Counted from the stretch's first letter, positions 16,627-24,872 are shown. The stretch: 64,000 nt of DNA from CBDBFH01 sp965204775 (GCA_965204775.1 CBDBFH010000028.1:124001-188000), one strand, 5' to 3'. Notes: generated by a model not told the origin, from the letters alone. Numbers and translations: made by a program.

Positions 16627-17250
16627 TCAAGAGGGGAGACGATTTTCTCCGGATGTGAAGAGTCCCATCTGGCGGAAGAGGAAGACACAGGCCAGCACGA
16701 TCCAGATTTTGCCGATGGTGAAGGCGGCAGCCTGATGCAGGTCGCCGAAGGCGAGGAAGAGAAAGACGGCGCTGTCGACGAAGGCCCCGGCTATGCCGCT
16801 GGCGGCGGCGGCCAGCAGGAAGCGGCGGCGGGCGGCGAGCGGCGTCCAGACGGCGAAATCGGCCAGCAAGGCCGCCGCCCAGCCGGCCAGGCTGCCCAGC
16901 ATGACGCTGTGCGGCGCGGGGCTGAGCCACCAGAAGAACAGGGCGAAGCCGGCCCAGCCGGCGATCATGGCGGTCAGCGCCCATGCGATGCCCAGTTCTT
17001 TTTGAACGAGGTCGCGCAGGCACAAAGCCAGGCCGATCAGGACGATGCTGGTGATCGGGGCCTGCAGGCCCGGCGCGACCGGCACCGAACAGGAGAACAG
17101 CTGATCGGGGCACAGGCCGGTCCAGCGGAGCAGGAAATCGGCCAGCGGCAGCAGGCAGGCCAGACAAAACAGATCGTAATAGATATGGCCCCGGCGTTGC
17201 GCGGCGCGGGTTTGGTCCGGCAAGACGGGGGTGAGATCAGGCCGGGTCAT
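16627..17250 (-). CDS. VUT-family membrane protein, probable queuosine-precursor transporter type
   Basis: A 207-residue polytopic membrane protein of the vitamin-uptake/VUT (COG1738, YhhQ-like) family, some members of which import queuosine precursors. Several hydrophobic helices are visible: YYDLFCLACLLPLADFLLRW, ITSIVLIGLALCL, WALTAMIAGWAGFALFFWW, LLAAAASGIAGAFVDSAVFLFLAFG and IWIVLACVFLFRQM. The family-like pieces RDLVQKELG and ASGIAGAFVDSAVFLFLAFG are present. It sits between mtnP and petC on the same strand. Substrate is inferred from family only. Confidence 0.75.
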   Translation of the reverse strand: MTRPDLTPVLPDQTRAAQRRGHIYYDLFCLACLLPLADFLLRWTGLCPDQLFSCSVPVAPGLQAPITSIVLIGLALCLRDLVQKELGIAWALTAMIAGWAGFALFFWWLSPAPHSVMLGSLAGWAAALLADFAVWTPLAARRRFLLAAAASGIAGAFVDSAVFLFLAFGDLHQAAAFTIGKIWIVLACVFLFRQMGLFTSGENRLPS

Positions 17251-17284
17251 GCAGGGAGCTCTCCTGAGCGGCGGGGTGCGGGTC

Positions 17285-18106
17285 TTAGCGGCCTGCCTTT
17301 GCCTGATCGGGGGCGGGGGCTTCGGCCCAAATTTTGCGGTTGGCGAAATAGAGCAGGCCGGTCAGGACGATCAGATAGATCATCACCTGGAAGCCCAGTC
17401 TTTTGCGCGCCTCCATTTTGGGGGCAGCCGCCCAGGCGAGGAAAGTCACAACATCGTGGGCCATCTGCGCGGCATCGGCTTTGACGCCGTCGGGATATTC
17501 GATCAGATCGTCGGAAAGCGGCGGGGCCATGGCCAGAACGCCGCCGGGGAAGTAGCGATTGTAATACTGCCCTTCCGGAACCTTGACGCCTTGCGGGGCC
17601 GGGCCATATCCGGTGAGGAGGGCATAGAGGTAATCGGCGGCGCCGGCGCGGGCGCGAACCATCAAGGAGAGATCGGGAGGCAGGGCGCCGCCATTGGCGG
17701 CGCGGGCGGCCTGGTCATTGGGGAAGGGCGCGGCGAAGGGATCGGACGGACGCCCCGGACGCTCGAACATATCGCCTTCGCTATCGGGGCCGTCGGTGAT
17801 CTGATAGGCGGCGGCGATGGCCTTGGCCTGTTCGGCGGAGAGTTCGGGGCCGCCCGGCTCGGCGAGGTTTCGGTAGTGGAGATATTTCATGGCGTGGCAG
17901 GCGGCGCAGACTTCGCGATAGACCTGCAGCCCGCGGCGCAGGTCGGGGCGGTCATAAAGGCCGAAGGGTCCGTCGAAGGACCAGTTGCGTGCCGGGGGCG
18001 GGTCGGGGGCTTCGGCGGCGGCGGCCGGCGGGGCCAAGGCCGGGACGGCGGCCAGCGCGAGGAGGCCGGCCAGCGCGGCGCGGCGCGGGTTGGCGGGGGC
18101 TTTCAT
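17285..18106 (-). CDS. petC: Cytochrome c1 of the bc1 complex
   Basis: Cytochrome c1 carries electrons from the Rieske protein to soluble or membrane cytochrome c in the quinol:cytochrome c oxidoreductase. The 273-residue precursor has a Sec signal peptide (to about residue 31, ending PPAAAAEA), the heme c site CAACH at residues 67-71, the conserved GGALPPDLSLM region, and a C-terminal anchor helix (FQVMIYLIVLTGLLYFANRKIW). The axial Met is likely in GGVLAMAPPL. The ATG overlaps the petB stop by four bases. A longer in-frame reading upstream crosses petB in another frame and is not real. Confidence 0.96.
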   Translation of the reverse strand: MKAPANPRRAALAGLLALAAVPALAPPAAAAEAPDPPPARNWSFDGPFGLYDRPDLRRGLQVYREVCAACHAMKYLHYRNLAEPGGPELSAEQAKAIAAAYQITDGPDSEGDMFERPGRPSDPFAAPFPNDQAARAANGGALPPDLSLMVRARAGAADYLYALLTGYGPAPQGVKVPEGQYYNRYFPGGVLAMAPPLSDDLIEYPDGVKADAAQMAHDVVTFLAWAAAPKMEARKRLGFQVMIYLIVLTGLLYFANRKIWAEAPAPDQAKAGR

Positions 18107-19353
18107 TCTGCCGCGGCCCTTTCTGCGGCGGGCAGCACCGGGGTGAGAATGCTGTCGGGCACGGGGGCGGGCCTCTCGAAGGCGGCGAGCAGGGGCAGGA
18201 CGAGGAGGAAGTGGGCGAAATAATAGGCGGTGAGTATGCGGGAGAGGACGACATAGACGCCCTCCGCCGGCTGCGCGCCCAGATAGCCCAGTCCCAGACA
18301 GGCGAGGAGAAAGAGCAGGAAGAATTGCCGGTAGAGGGGGCGGAATCGCGCGGAGCGGACGCGGGCGCGGTCGAGCCAGGGCAGGAGGAAGAGGATGAAG
18401 ATGGCGGCGAAGAGGACGAGGACGCCGCCCAGTTTTGAGGGGACCGCGCGCAGCATGGCGTAGAAGGGGAGGAAGTACCAGTCGGGGACGATATGGGCCG
18501 GGGTGCTGAGCGGATTGGCTTCGATATAGTTGTCGGGGTGTCCCAGGGCGTCGGGCGCGAAGAAGACGAACCAGGCGAAGATGAGGGAGAAGAGGGCGAG
18601 GGCGAGGCCGTCCTTGAGGGTGTAATAGGGATGGAAGGGCAAGGTGTCGCGTCCGGGGCGGATGTCGATTCCCTTTGGGTTGTTGTTGCCGGGGATGTGA
18701 AGCGCCCAGACATGGAGGAAGACGATGGCGGCGATCAGGAAGGGCAGGAGGTAGTGGAGGCTGTAGAATCTGTTGAGGGTGGGGTTGCCGACGGCGAAGC
18801 CGCCCCAGAGCCATTGGGTCACGGCCTCGCCGATGACGGGGAAGGCGCCGAAGATGTTGGTGATGACGGTTGCGGCCCAGAAGCTCATCTGGCCCCAGGG
18901 CAGGACGTATCCCATGAAGGCGGTTGCGATCATGACGATGAAGATGGCGACGCCGGTGATCCAGAGCATTTCGCGGGGCGGCTTGTAGGAGCCGTAATAG
19001 AGGCTCCGGAAGAGGTGGATATAGACGGCGAAGAAGAACATGCTGGCGCCGTTGGCGTGGAGGGCGCGCAGGAGCCATCCGTAATTGACGTTGCGTGTGA
19101 TGTGCTGGACGCTTTCGAAGGCCATGCCGGTATGAGGGGTGTAATGCATGGCGAGGACGATTCCGGTGGCGATCTGGACGGCGAGGCAAAAGGCGAGGAT
19201 TCCGCCGAAGGTCCACCAGTAATTGAGGTTGCGGGGGGTTGGATAGGTGAGGACGCTTTCGTGGACGACGCGCCAGAGGGGCAGGCGCTGATCCATCCAG
19301 GCGCCGAGGCGGCTTTTGGGTTGGTAGGTTTCGCCGTGGAATTTGCTGGTCAT
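18103..19353 (-). CDS. petB: Cytochrome b of the bc1 complex
   Basis: The 416-residue integral membrane core of the bc1 complex binds two b hemes and forms the Qo and Qi sites. The expected segments are present: NYWWTFGGILAFCLAVQIATGIVLAMHY, RALHANGASMFFFAVYIHLFRSLYYGSYK, GYVLPWGQMSFWAATVITN, the Qo-site region around PEWYF-type PDWYFLPFYAMLRAVPSKLGG, and several C-terminal helices. The ATG at 19353 lies 20 bases downstream of petA. Full-length, with no sign of the fused petB-petC architecture seen in some alphaproteobacteria. Confidence 0.97.
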   Translation of the reverse strand: MTSKFHGETYQPKSRLGAWMDQRLPLWRVVHESVLTYPTPRNLNYWWTFGGILAFCLAVQIATGIVLAMHYTPHTGMAFESVQHITRNVNYGWLLRALHANGASMFFFAVYIHLFRSLYYGSYKPPREMLWITGVAIFIVMIATAFMGYVLPWGQMSFWAATVITNIFGAFPVIGEAVTQWLWGGFAVGNPTLNRFYSLHYLLPFLIAAIVFLHVWALHIPGNNNPKGIDIRPGRDTLPFHPYYTLKDGLALALFSLIFAWFVFFAPDALGHPDNYIEANPLSTPAHIVPDWYFLPFYAMLRAVPSKLGGVLVLFAAIFILFLLPWLDRARVRSARFRPLYRQFFLLFLLACLGLGYLGAQPAEGVYVVLSRILTAYYFAHFLLVLPLLAAFERPAPVPDSILTPVLPAAERAAAE

Positions 19354-19373
19354 GGCAGTGATCTTTTTTGGTT

Positions 19374-19883
19374 TTATCCGATTCTGATTCGGTCGGGGGC
19401 GAGGAAGACGTAAGGGGGGACGGCGAGATTGGCGGGCGCGGGCCCCTGGCGGATTCTGCCGGACTGATCGTAATGGGAGCCGTGGCAGGGACAGAACCAT
19501 CCGCCGAAATCGCCGCTCTGCCCGAGCGGCACGCAGCCCAGATGGGTGCAGATTCCGACCATGACGAGCCATTCGGGTTGTTGGACGCGGGCGGAGTCGG
19601 GGGCGGGGTCTTTGAGTCCGGCGAGATCGACCTGCTGCGCGGCGCGGATTTCGCCCGGGGTGCGGTGGCGGACGAAGACGGGTCTGCCGCGCCATTTGAT
19701 GGTGATGCTTTGGCCGAGGGGGATGGCGGACAGATCGACTTCGGTCGAGGCGAGGGCGAGGACGGCGCTGTCGGGGTTCATCTGGTCGATCAGGGGCCAG
19801 GCGGCCAGTCCGGCTCCGACCGCGGCGAAGGCGCCGGAGGCAACATAGAGGAAATCGCGCCGGGTTGGTTCGTCTTCGGCCAT
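19374..19883 (-). CDS. petA: Rieske iron-sulfur protein of the bc1 complex
   Basis: The 169-residue subunit carries the 2Fe-2S cluster that takes electrons from quinol at the Qo site. It has an N-terminal Tat-like motif (RRDFLY at about residues 8-13) before a single membrane helix. Cluster ligands are CTHLGC (112-117) and CPCHGSHYD (131-139). It is the first gene of petABC and is divergent from hemF with 90 bases between. Confidence 0.96.
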   Translation of the reverse strand: MAEDEPTRRDFLYVASGAFAAVGAGLAAWPLIDQMNPDSAVLALASTEVDLSAIPLGQSITIKWRGRPVFVRHRTPGEIRAAQQVDLAGLKDPAPDSARVQQPEWLVMVGICTHLGCVPLGQSGDFGGWFCPCHGSHYDQSGRIRQGPAPANLAVPPYVFLAPDRIRIG

Positions 19884-19939
19884 GGAATAAGATTTTTCCC
19901 TTCTGTTTTGGCGCGGCCTTTGTGCCATTCTGCGGCGCG

Positions 19940-19960
19940 CTTGACAAGACTTGACACAAG
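19940..19960. promoter_or_regulatory. Repeated CTTGACA element between petA and hemF
   Basis: CTTGACA occurs twice with a 10-base period (19940-19946 and 19950-19956). The stretch also contains two short inverted repeats, CTTG-A-CAAG and CTTG-ACA-CAAG. The position between the divergent petA and hemF genes suggests -35 elements or a regulator site spanning one DNA turn. The hemF ATG lies only 14 bases beyond it, so a role for petA or as a hemF operator is more plausible than as a hemF -35. It does not match an FNR box. Confidence 0.35.
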
Positions 19961-19973
19961 GGGAGGGCGAGGG

Positions 19974-20816
19974 ATGCGGGCGGAGCGGGAGGCGGCGGCG
20001 GCGTGGTTTGGGGCGCTGCGCGACCGGCTGTGCGCGCGGCTGGAGGCCTTGGAGCGGCGGGGCCGCTTTACCCGGCGGGTCTGGCGGCGCGGGGACGGCG
20101 GGCAGGACGCGGGCGGCGGCGAGATGGCGATTTTGCGCGGGGGCGAGGTTTTCGAGAAGGCGGCGGTTTTGGTTTCGGCGGTTTACGGGCCGATCCCGCC
20201 GGAGTTGCGGGCGCAAGCCGGGGCGCGGGCGAAAGGGGCGCGCCGGTTTTGGGCGGGGGGCGTTTCGGCGATCATTCACCCGCGCAATCCGCATGTTCCC
20301 GCCGGTCATATGAACACGCGCTACATTGAGATGAAGTCGGGCTGGTTTGGAGGCGGGGCCGACCTGACGCCGATGCTGGCGCGGCGGCGCGATTCGGCGC
20401 ATGAGGATGCGCGCGATTTTCATGCGGCGCTGGAGCGGGCCTGCGCCGGCCCCGGCCCGGGCGACTATGCCCGCTTCCGGCAGAACTGCGACGCCTATTT
20501 TTATCTGCCCCACCGCCGGGAGCCCCGGGGAGTGGGGGGCATTTTTTACGATGATTTGAACAGCGGTGACCGGCAGGCGGATTTCGCCTTCACGCGGGCG
20601 GTGGGCGAGGCGTTTTTGGACGTCTATCCCCGCCTGGTGGGGCGGCGGATGGGGGAGGGCTGGTCGCCGGAAGAGCGCCGTGAGCAGGCGATGTTCCGGG
20701 CGCGCTATGCCGAGTTCAATCTTCTCTGCGACCGGGGGACGCGCTTCGGCCTGCAGACGGGGGGCGATATTGAGGCGATTTTTTCCTCCCTGCCGCCGGA
20801 GGCCGTCTGGCCTTGA
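19974..20816 (+). CDS. hemF: Oxygen-dependent coproporphyrinogen III oxidase
   Basis: HemF uses O2 to decarboxylate coproporphyrinogen III to protoporphyrinogen IX in heme synthesis. The 280-residue product has the family run: GVSAIIHPRNPHVPAGHMNTRYIEM, WFGGGADLTPML, FRQNCDAYFYLPHRREPRGVGGIFYDDLNSG, and EFNLLCDRGTRFGLQTGG near the end. The ATG at 19974 has a GGGGAGGGCGAGGG purine tract directly upstream. A longer in-frame reading would run through the petA gene and is discounted. Placement beside petABC links heme supply with cytochrome assembly, which is inference. Confidence 0.95.
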   Translation: MRAEREAAAAWFGALRDRLCARLEALERRGRFTRRVWRRGDGGQDAGGGEMAILRGGEVFEKAAVLVSAVYGPIPPELRAQAGARAKGARRFWAGGVSAIIHPRNPHVPAGHMNTRYIEMKSGWFGGGADLTPMLARRRDSAHEDARDFHAALERACAGPGPGDYARFRQNCDAYFYLPHRREPRGVGGIFYDDLNSGDRQADFAFTRAVGEAFLDVYPRLVGRRMGEGWSPEERREQAMFRARYAEFNLLCDRGTRFGLQTGGDIEAIFSSLPPEAVWP

Positions 20817-20880
20817 GCCTGCGGGAGGTGTTAGGGTTCCGGCGGGACGGGGCGGAGCAAACCTTCGCCGGAGTCCGATC

Positions 20881-21849
20881 ATGCCCCCGATTTCCAATCC
20901 TCCCGCGGTGACGCTGAATGTGTTGCGCCTGAAAGCCGAGCAGGCCAGCCGGCTGGGCGGCGCGCTGGCGATTGACCGGCAAGGGCAGCTTCAGGTCAAG
21001 GGGACGACGTGGCGCGGGCGGGCGGCGATCTGGCTCAAGGATCATTTGCGGCCCAATGCGGTTCGGGTGGACAATCAGCGTCTGTTCCAGATGCTGGAGG
21101 ATGCGCTGCCCCAAAACCGCCCTCCGGCGATGAATACGGCGTCTTTGTGGAGCCGGATGGGGATGAATGCGCACCGGGTTTCGTCCCCGGCCTTTGCGCG
21201 GAACTATGCGGCGGTCGCGCGTCAGGCGCAGTTGGACGTCAAGAGCACGCAGCTGGAGCAGCAAATCAACCGCCCCTACGGGACGCCTGCCGCGCCGCTG
21301 GCGATTCCTTCGCTGGAGGAGATGGAGCAGGCGGCGGCGCAGGCAACGCAGCCTGGCGGCGGGAGCGAAACCGAGGCGCGGGCGAGCCGGGCGATGGCGC
21401 AGACCGATGTGTTTGCGCACAAACTTCTGGTCCGCGGCCCGGAGGACCCGGTGAATCCGGAGCTGCGCACTCTGACAGGTCTGGCGGGTCTGACGGGCCG
21501 TTCGGCGGGACAGGTGACGTTTCAGGGGCAGGCTTTTGCGCCGCTGAACAAGGCTCTGGCGAACCACCTGACGGATTTTGCGTCGCATTTGGCGCGCGAT
21601 CCGGATTTTGCGTCCGGGCGTCTGCCGGGGACGGGCTCAGGCCCGGCGCACCGCGAGGCGGACGGGACGTTCAGCGAGGATTTTTTGCGCGGCTGCCTGA
21701 TTGTGGTGATGGAGCGCTCCCTGCCGACAGGGCCCGGCCAGCCGCCCGCCGGGGCGGACAGGCCGCAGATGCCGGTTACTTCATCGACGCTGGGTCAATT
21801 GCGCCAACGCTACGACGCCTTTATGTCTGCGCCGCCTGATCCGGCTTAG
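20881..21849 (+). CDS. Unrecognised 322-residue protein
   Basis: I do not recognise a family for this protein. It is soluble with no signal peptide or membrane segment. The N-terminus is Ser/Pro/Asn-containing (MPPISNPPAVTLNVL), followed by an amphipathic region rich in Ala, Gln and Arg, mostly helical in appearance (residues 15-75 and 95-175), a Gly/Ser/Glu linker near 175-185 and a Pro-rich tail. GKTTWRGR-like patches do not form a P-loop. The base composition is like the surrounding genes. The gene abuts the CCA-type nucleotidyltransferase on the other strand (stop to stop with no spacer). A CesT-like chaperone gene lies 1.4 kb away, so a secreted effector is a possibility, but that is speculation. 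Confidence is for being a real gene. Confidence 0.7.
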   Translation: MPPISNPPAVTLNVLRLKAEQASRLGGALAIDRQGQLQVKGTTWRGRAAIWLKDHLRPNAVRVDNQRLFQMLEDALPQNRPPAMNTASLWSRMGMNAHRVSSPAFARNYAAVARQAQLDVKSTQLEQQINRPYGTPAAPLAIPSLEEMEQAAAQATQPGGGSETEARASRAMAQTDVFAHKLLVRGPEDPVNPELRTLTGLAGLTGRSAGQVTFQGQAFAPLNKALANHLTDFASHLARDPDFASGRLPGTGSGPAHREADGTFSEDFLRGCLIVVMERSLPTGPGQPPAGADRPQMPVTSSTLGQLRQRYDAFMSAPPDPA

Positions 21850-23097
21850 TCAATAGACGGTCGCCTGTACGACCGCCTTGAGGCGCTCGATCAGGGAGAA
21901 TTTGTCATCGGTGAAGTCGGCGTCGATCCACCACTCCTCGACCTCGCGCATGACTCGTCCGGTTTCGGGGCCGGGGGGCACGCCGGCGCTTTGCACCATA
22001 TGGCCGGTGAGGGGAAAGCGGGGCTTTTCCCAGGCCTGCGCCATGGCGAGCAGGGCGCGCCATTGAACGGCGTTGGCCGGTTTTTTTTCGAGCGCCCATT
22101 CCAGAAAGACCCGGTCGGTGAAAAGTTCCGGCCCCAGCTGATAGAGCAGACGGCGGGTCTGGCGCATGGCGAGATAGGAGACGATTTTCGATCTGTCTTC
22201 GAGCACCGCCCGGATTCGGCTGCTGTGCGCTTTGGGAAGTTTGAGGCGGTCGAGGGCGGGCTGCGCGGCGGCGTGGCCGTCGAAAAAGGCGGCCAGCGCC
22301 AGCACGGGGTCGGGGGTGAAGAAATGCTCGTCTTCGAGGCGGCGCAGCCCTTCATAGCGGTCGATGCGGGCGGCGGCGGGCATGAGGGCGTCCCAGATTC
22401 CACAGGCGGCCATCAGGCGCACGGCGGCGGGGCCGCGCGGGGCGGCGAGCAATTTGAGCAGCTCATTGCGGATTCGCTCGCCCGACAGGCGCTGCAGACC
22501 GGAGATATGCGCAGCGCAGGCGGCCAGCGCCGCCGGATCGGCCTCGCCCCGGCCATAGGCGGCAAAGAAGCGGAAGAAGCGCAGGATGCGCAAATAGTCT
22601 TCGCCGATTCGCCGGTTCGGATCACCAATGAAGCGCACCCGCCCGGCGCGCAGATCGGCCAGCCCGCCCGCCGGATCATGGAGGGTTCCGTCGCGGTCGG
22701 CATAAAGGGCGTTGAAGGTGAAGTCGCGCCGCGCGGCGTCGGCCTGCCAGTCTTCGGTGAAGGCGACCTGGGCATGGCGGCCATCGGTCTTCACATCGAC
22801 GCGCAAGGTCGTGATTTCGAAGGCGCGTCCATCAAAAGATGTTGTTATCGTTCCATGCTCGAGGCCGGTGGGGAGGGGTTTGAGTCCGGCCTTTTTGAGG
22901 GCGGCGATGACCTGTTCGGGGGTTGCGGAGGTGGCCAGATCGATCTCGGCGGGTTCGCGCCCCAGGAGGCCGTCGCGGACCGCGCCGCCGACGAAGCGCA
23001 CGGCATGACCGCCGCTTTCGAGCGCCCGGCAGAGTTTCCGGGTTGCCGGCGCGTTCATCCAGTCCGGCGCTTCGAGCCGCGTTTCGATTGCCGTCAT
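21850..23097 (-). CDS. CCA tRNA nucleotidyltransferase / poly(A) polymerase family
   Basis: Class II nucleotidyltransferase of 415 residues that adds CCA to tRNA 3' ends or, in some members, poly(A) tails. Visible blocks: FVGGAVRDGLLGREPAEIDLAT (nucleotidyltransferase head), the TALRVDV-like ITTLRVDVKTDGRHA region, ADAARRDFTFNALYAD, DLRAGRVRFIGDPNRRIGEDYLRILRFFRFFAAYG, then RLSGERIRNELLKLL and helical body and tail domains. The usual Asp-x-Asp metal pair reads EID here, a conservative change in the first acidic residue, so the active-site register deserves a check. The ATG is at 23097. The pcnB versus cca assignment cannot be settled by eye. Confidence 0.9.
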   Translation of the reverse strand: MTAIETRLEAPDWMNAPATRKLCRALESGGHAVRFVGGAVRDGLLGREPAEIDLATSATPEQVIAALKKAGLKPLPTGLEHGTITTSFDGRAFEITTLRVDVKTDGRHAQVAFTEDWQADAARRDFTFNALYADRDGTLHDPAGGLADLRAGRVRFIGDPNRRIGEDYLRILRFFRFFAAYGRGEADPAALAACAAHISGLQRLSGERIRNELLKLLAAPRGPAAVRLMAACGIWDALMPAAARIDRYEGLRRLEDEHFFTPDPVLALAAFFDGHAAAQPALDRLKLPKAHSSRIRAVLEDRSKIVSYLAMRQTRRLLYQLGPELFTDRVFLEWALEKKPANAVQWRALLAMAQAWEKPRFPLTGHMVQSAGVPPGPETGRVMREVEEWWIDADFTDDKFSLIERLKAVVQATVY

Positions 23098-23200
23098 GAG
23101 CCCTGCTTTCGCCTCGCGAAACTGCGTCCCTTCGCCTCTCCCGCCGCCAGCGGCGGCGGCCCGGCGCACCGCCGGTGCCGATTGCCACGGGCGGGGAAAT

Positions 23201-23206
23201 TATACT
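23201..23206 (+). promoter_or_regulatory. Possible -10 element upstream of the CesT-like gene
   Basis: TATACT (5 of 6 to consensus) stands 37 bases upstream of the ATG at 23243. TTGCCA at 23182-23187 is only 13 bases away, too close for a standard -35, so the promoter is weak or activator-dependent. A short stem CTTTCC/GGAAAG follows at 23211-23229, covering the ribosome-binding region. Confidence 0.3.
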
Positions 23207-23242
23207 AGACCTTTCCGGGGGAGGGAAAGGCGTTTCCTTCTC

Positions 23243-23704
23243 ATGGCGCGACAAAAAGCCGAAACATTGTTGCAGGAGTTTGGCGACTATATCGGCATTC
23301 CCGATCTGGCGCTGGACGAGAACAATCTGTGCAGTTTGAGTTTTGACGATCTGGTGATCAGCATTTCCTACCGGGAGGTGGCGGATCAGCTGGCGCTTTA
23401 TGCCGATATCGGGCTTTTGCCTGCGCCGCCGCCGGCGTCTGCGCTGATCATGCTGCTGGAGGCGAACTGCCTGCAGCCGGACGGGGCGAGTGTGGGGATT
23501 CGCAAGGACGAGGAGCGCAATGCCTATGTTGCGGCGCTGTCGTTTCTGACCGGCCTGGACCGGCTGGATCAGGAGCGGTTTCAGACGTTGCTGCAGAATT
23601 TTCTGAATTTGCAGGAGAGCTGGCGCACCCGTCTGACGCAGCCGGCGGCGGAGAGCAAGCCTGCGCCGCACGAGACGCAGCCGCCCTCTTCTATGCGGGC
23701 TTAG
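23243..23704 (+). CDS. CesT-like type III secretion chaperone
   Basis: A 153-residue acidic protein resembling the Tir chaperone (CesT/SycE-type, class I) family, which keeps type III effectors partly unfolded for export. The pattern fits along the length: LLQEFGDYIGIPDLALDEN, CSLSFDDLVISISY, ADQLALYADIGLLP, then LIMLLEANCLQ, an AYVAALSFLTGLDRLDQERFQTLLQNFL helix, and a Ser/Pro-rich tail from about residue 130. No type III apparatus gene is present in the window, so the secretion link is inferred from family alone. The alternative is a YbjN-like chaperone fold with another job. The last 14 bases overlap the Nudix gene on the other strand. The gene is divergent from the nucleotidyltransferase. 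Confidence 0.72.
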   Translation: MARQKAETLLQEFGDYIGIPDLALDENNLCSLSFDDLVISISYREVADQLALYADIGLLPAPPPASALIMLLEANCLQPDGASVGIRKDEERNAYVAALSFLTGLDRLDQERFQTLLQNFLNLQESWRTRLTQPAAESKPAPHETQPPSSMRA

Positions 23705-24278
23705 GCGGCGGGGGGCGGGCGGTTTTTTCGTAGAGGTCGCGGACGATTCCGGCGGTCGCTCCCCAGATGGTCCATTCTTTGTAAGGCAGGGCGTAGAAGG
23801 AGCGGGTTTGTCCGTTCCAGACGGCGGATTTGCGCTGGTGGTTGTCGGGGTCCATCAGGAAGCCGAGGGGGGCCTCGAAACTTTGCGCGACTTCGGCCTG
23901 CGCCAGTTTGAGGGCGAAGCCGGGGCGGACAAAGCCGACGACCGGCACGATGGCCCAGCGGCGGTTTCCGGTGGTCTGGACGTCGAGGAATCCGGCGATT
24001 TCGACCCGGGCGGGATCGAGTCCGACTTCCTCGCGGGTCTCGCGCAAGGCGGTGGCGATCAGATCGGGGTCGCCCGGCTCGCGCCCGCCGCCGGGGAAGG
24101 CGACCTGTCCGGCATGGGAGGTGAGATGATCGGCCCGGCGGATGAAGAGGATCGAGGGGTCGGGCTCATGCACGATCACCGGCACCAGGACGGCGGCGGA
24201 CGCCATTCCGGACGGGGGCGCAGGAGGGCGGGTCAGGAGGCTGCGCTGCAGCCTTTCGCGCCACGGGCCGGGCCTCAT
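23691..24278 (-). CDS. Nudix hydrolase, CoA-pyrophosphatase (NudL) type
   Basis: A 195-residue Nudix enzyme, likely hydrolysing CoA or a related dinucleotide. The Nudix box is intact: GGGREPGDPDLIATALRETREEVGL (G-x5-E-x7-REUxEExGU pattern). Upstream, SILFIRRADHLTSHAGQVAFPGG matches the CoA-pyrophosphatase signature LLxxRxxxLRxHxGQVxFPGG. The stop overlaps the CesT-like gene by 14 bases. The start overlaps the 3' end of the DUF1285 gene by four bases, so it is translationally coupled to it. Confidence 0.9.
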   Translation of the reverse strand: MRPGPWRERLQRSLLTRPPAPPSGMASAAVLVPVIVHEPDPSILFIRRADHLTSHAGQVAFPGGGREPGDPDLIATALRETREEVGLDPARVEIAGFLDVQTTGNRRWAIVPVVGFVRPGFALKLAQAEVAQSFEAPLGFLMDPDNHQRKSAVWNGQTRSFYALPYKEWTIWGATAGIVRDLYEKTARPPPPKPA

Positions 24279-24838
24279 GCGGTCAGTTCTCCGGCGGGGG
24301 CGAGCGGGAAGAAGCGCCCGGCGCTCCAGACGCCGAAATGGCGGCTGCCGCGGTGTTTCTCCTCGACGCCCAGCGCGACCAGGTCGTAGAAGACGGCGCG
24401 GGCGATGCGGGCTTCCAGCCGGGCGCGGACATGGACGTAAGGTGCGGGCGCGCCGGTTTCCGGCGCGATCACGCAGCGCAGCGGGTGATCGGGTCCGGCG
24501 CAGGCGCGGTCGCCGACATTGGTGGTGAAGGTCAGGGTCTGCGCCCTGCCCTGCCCTGCCGCCTCCATGGCGACGGCCAGGAAGGGGACGTCGGCGACCG
24601 CCACCGGCACTTTTTCCACCGGGGTCACGAGATAGTAGCCGTCGGCGTCATGGCGCAGGATAGTTGAGAAGAGGCGCACGAGGCGCATGCGCCCGATGGG
24701 CGAGCCGCGATATTTCCAGCTGCCGTCGCGGGCGATTTCCATTCCGATATCGCCGCAATTGGGCGGATTCCACTTCTCGACCGGCGGCAGGGCGCGAGAA
24801 GCGGGGTTGATGCCTTCCAGACCTTTGAGTTGGATCAT
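24275..24838 (-). CDS. DUF1285 domain protein
   Basis: A 187-residue conserved protein of the DUF1285 family, commonly encoded next to a Nudix hydrolase and a CCA-type nucleotidyltransferase in alphaproteobacteria. Landmarks are PPVEKWNPPNCGDIGMEIARDGSWKYRGSPIGR and LVRLFSTILRHDADGYYLVTPVEK, then VPFLAVAMEA and FTTNVGD. The start at 24838 was chosen because the conserved block begins soon after; an in-frame extension to 24943 covers non-conserved sequence. The function is not established; known structures show beta-rich domains. Its neighbours suggest RNA or cofactor maintenance, which is only inference. Confidence 0.85.
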   Translation of the reverse strand: MIQLKGLEGINPASRALPPVEKWNPPNCGDIGMEIARDGSWKYRGSPIGRMRLVRLFSTILRHDADGYYLVTPVEKVPVAVADVPFLAVAMEAAGQGRAQTLTFTTNVGDRACAGPDHPLRCVIAPETGAPAPYVHVRARLEARIARAVFYDLVALGVEEKHRGSRHFGVWSAGRFFPLAPAGELTA

Positions 24839-24872
24839 AATGAGGCAGTATAGCGTAGCGCGCGCGGGCGGG

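Noticed and set aside
17285..19216. Apparent fusion of cytochrome c1 with a long upstream extension
   Set aside because: The extension reads petB in the wrong frame; the petC ATG at 18106 begins with a proper signal peptide.
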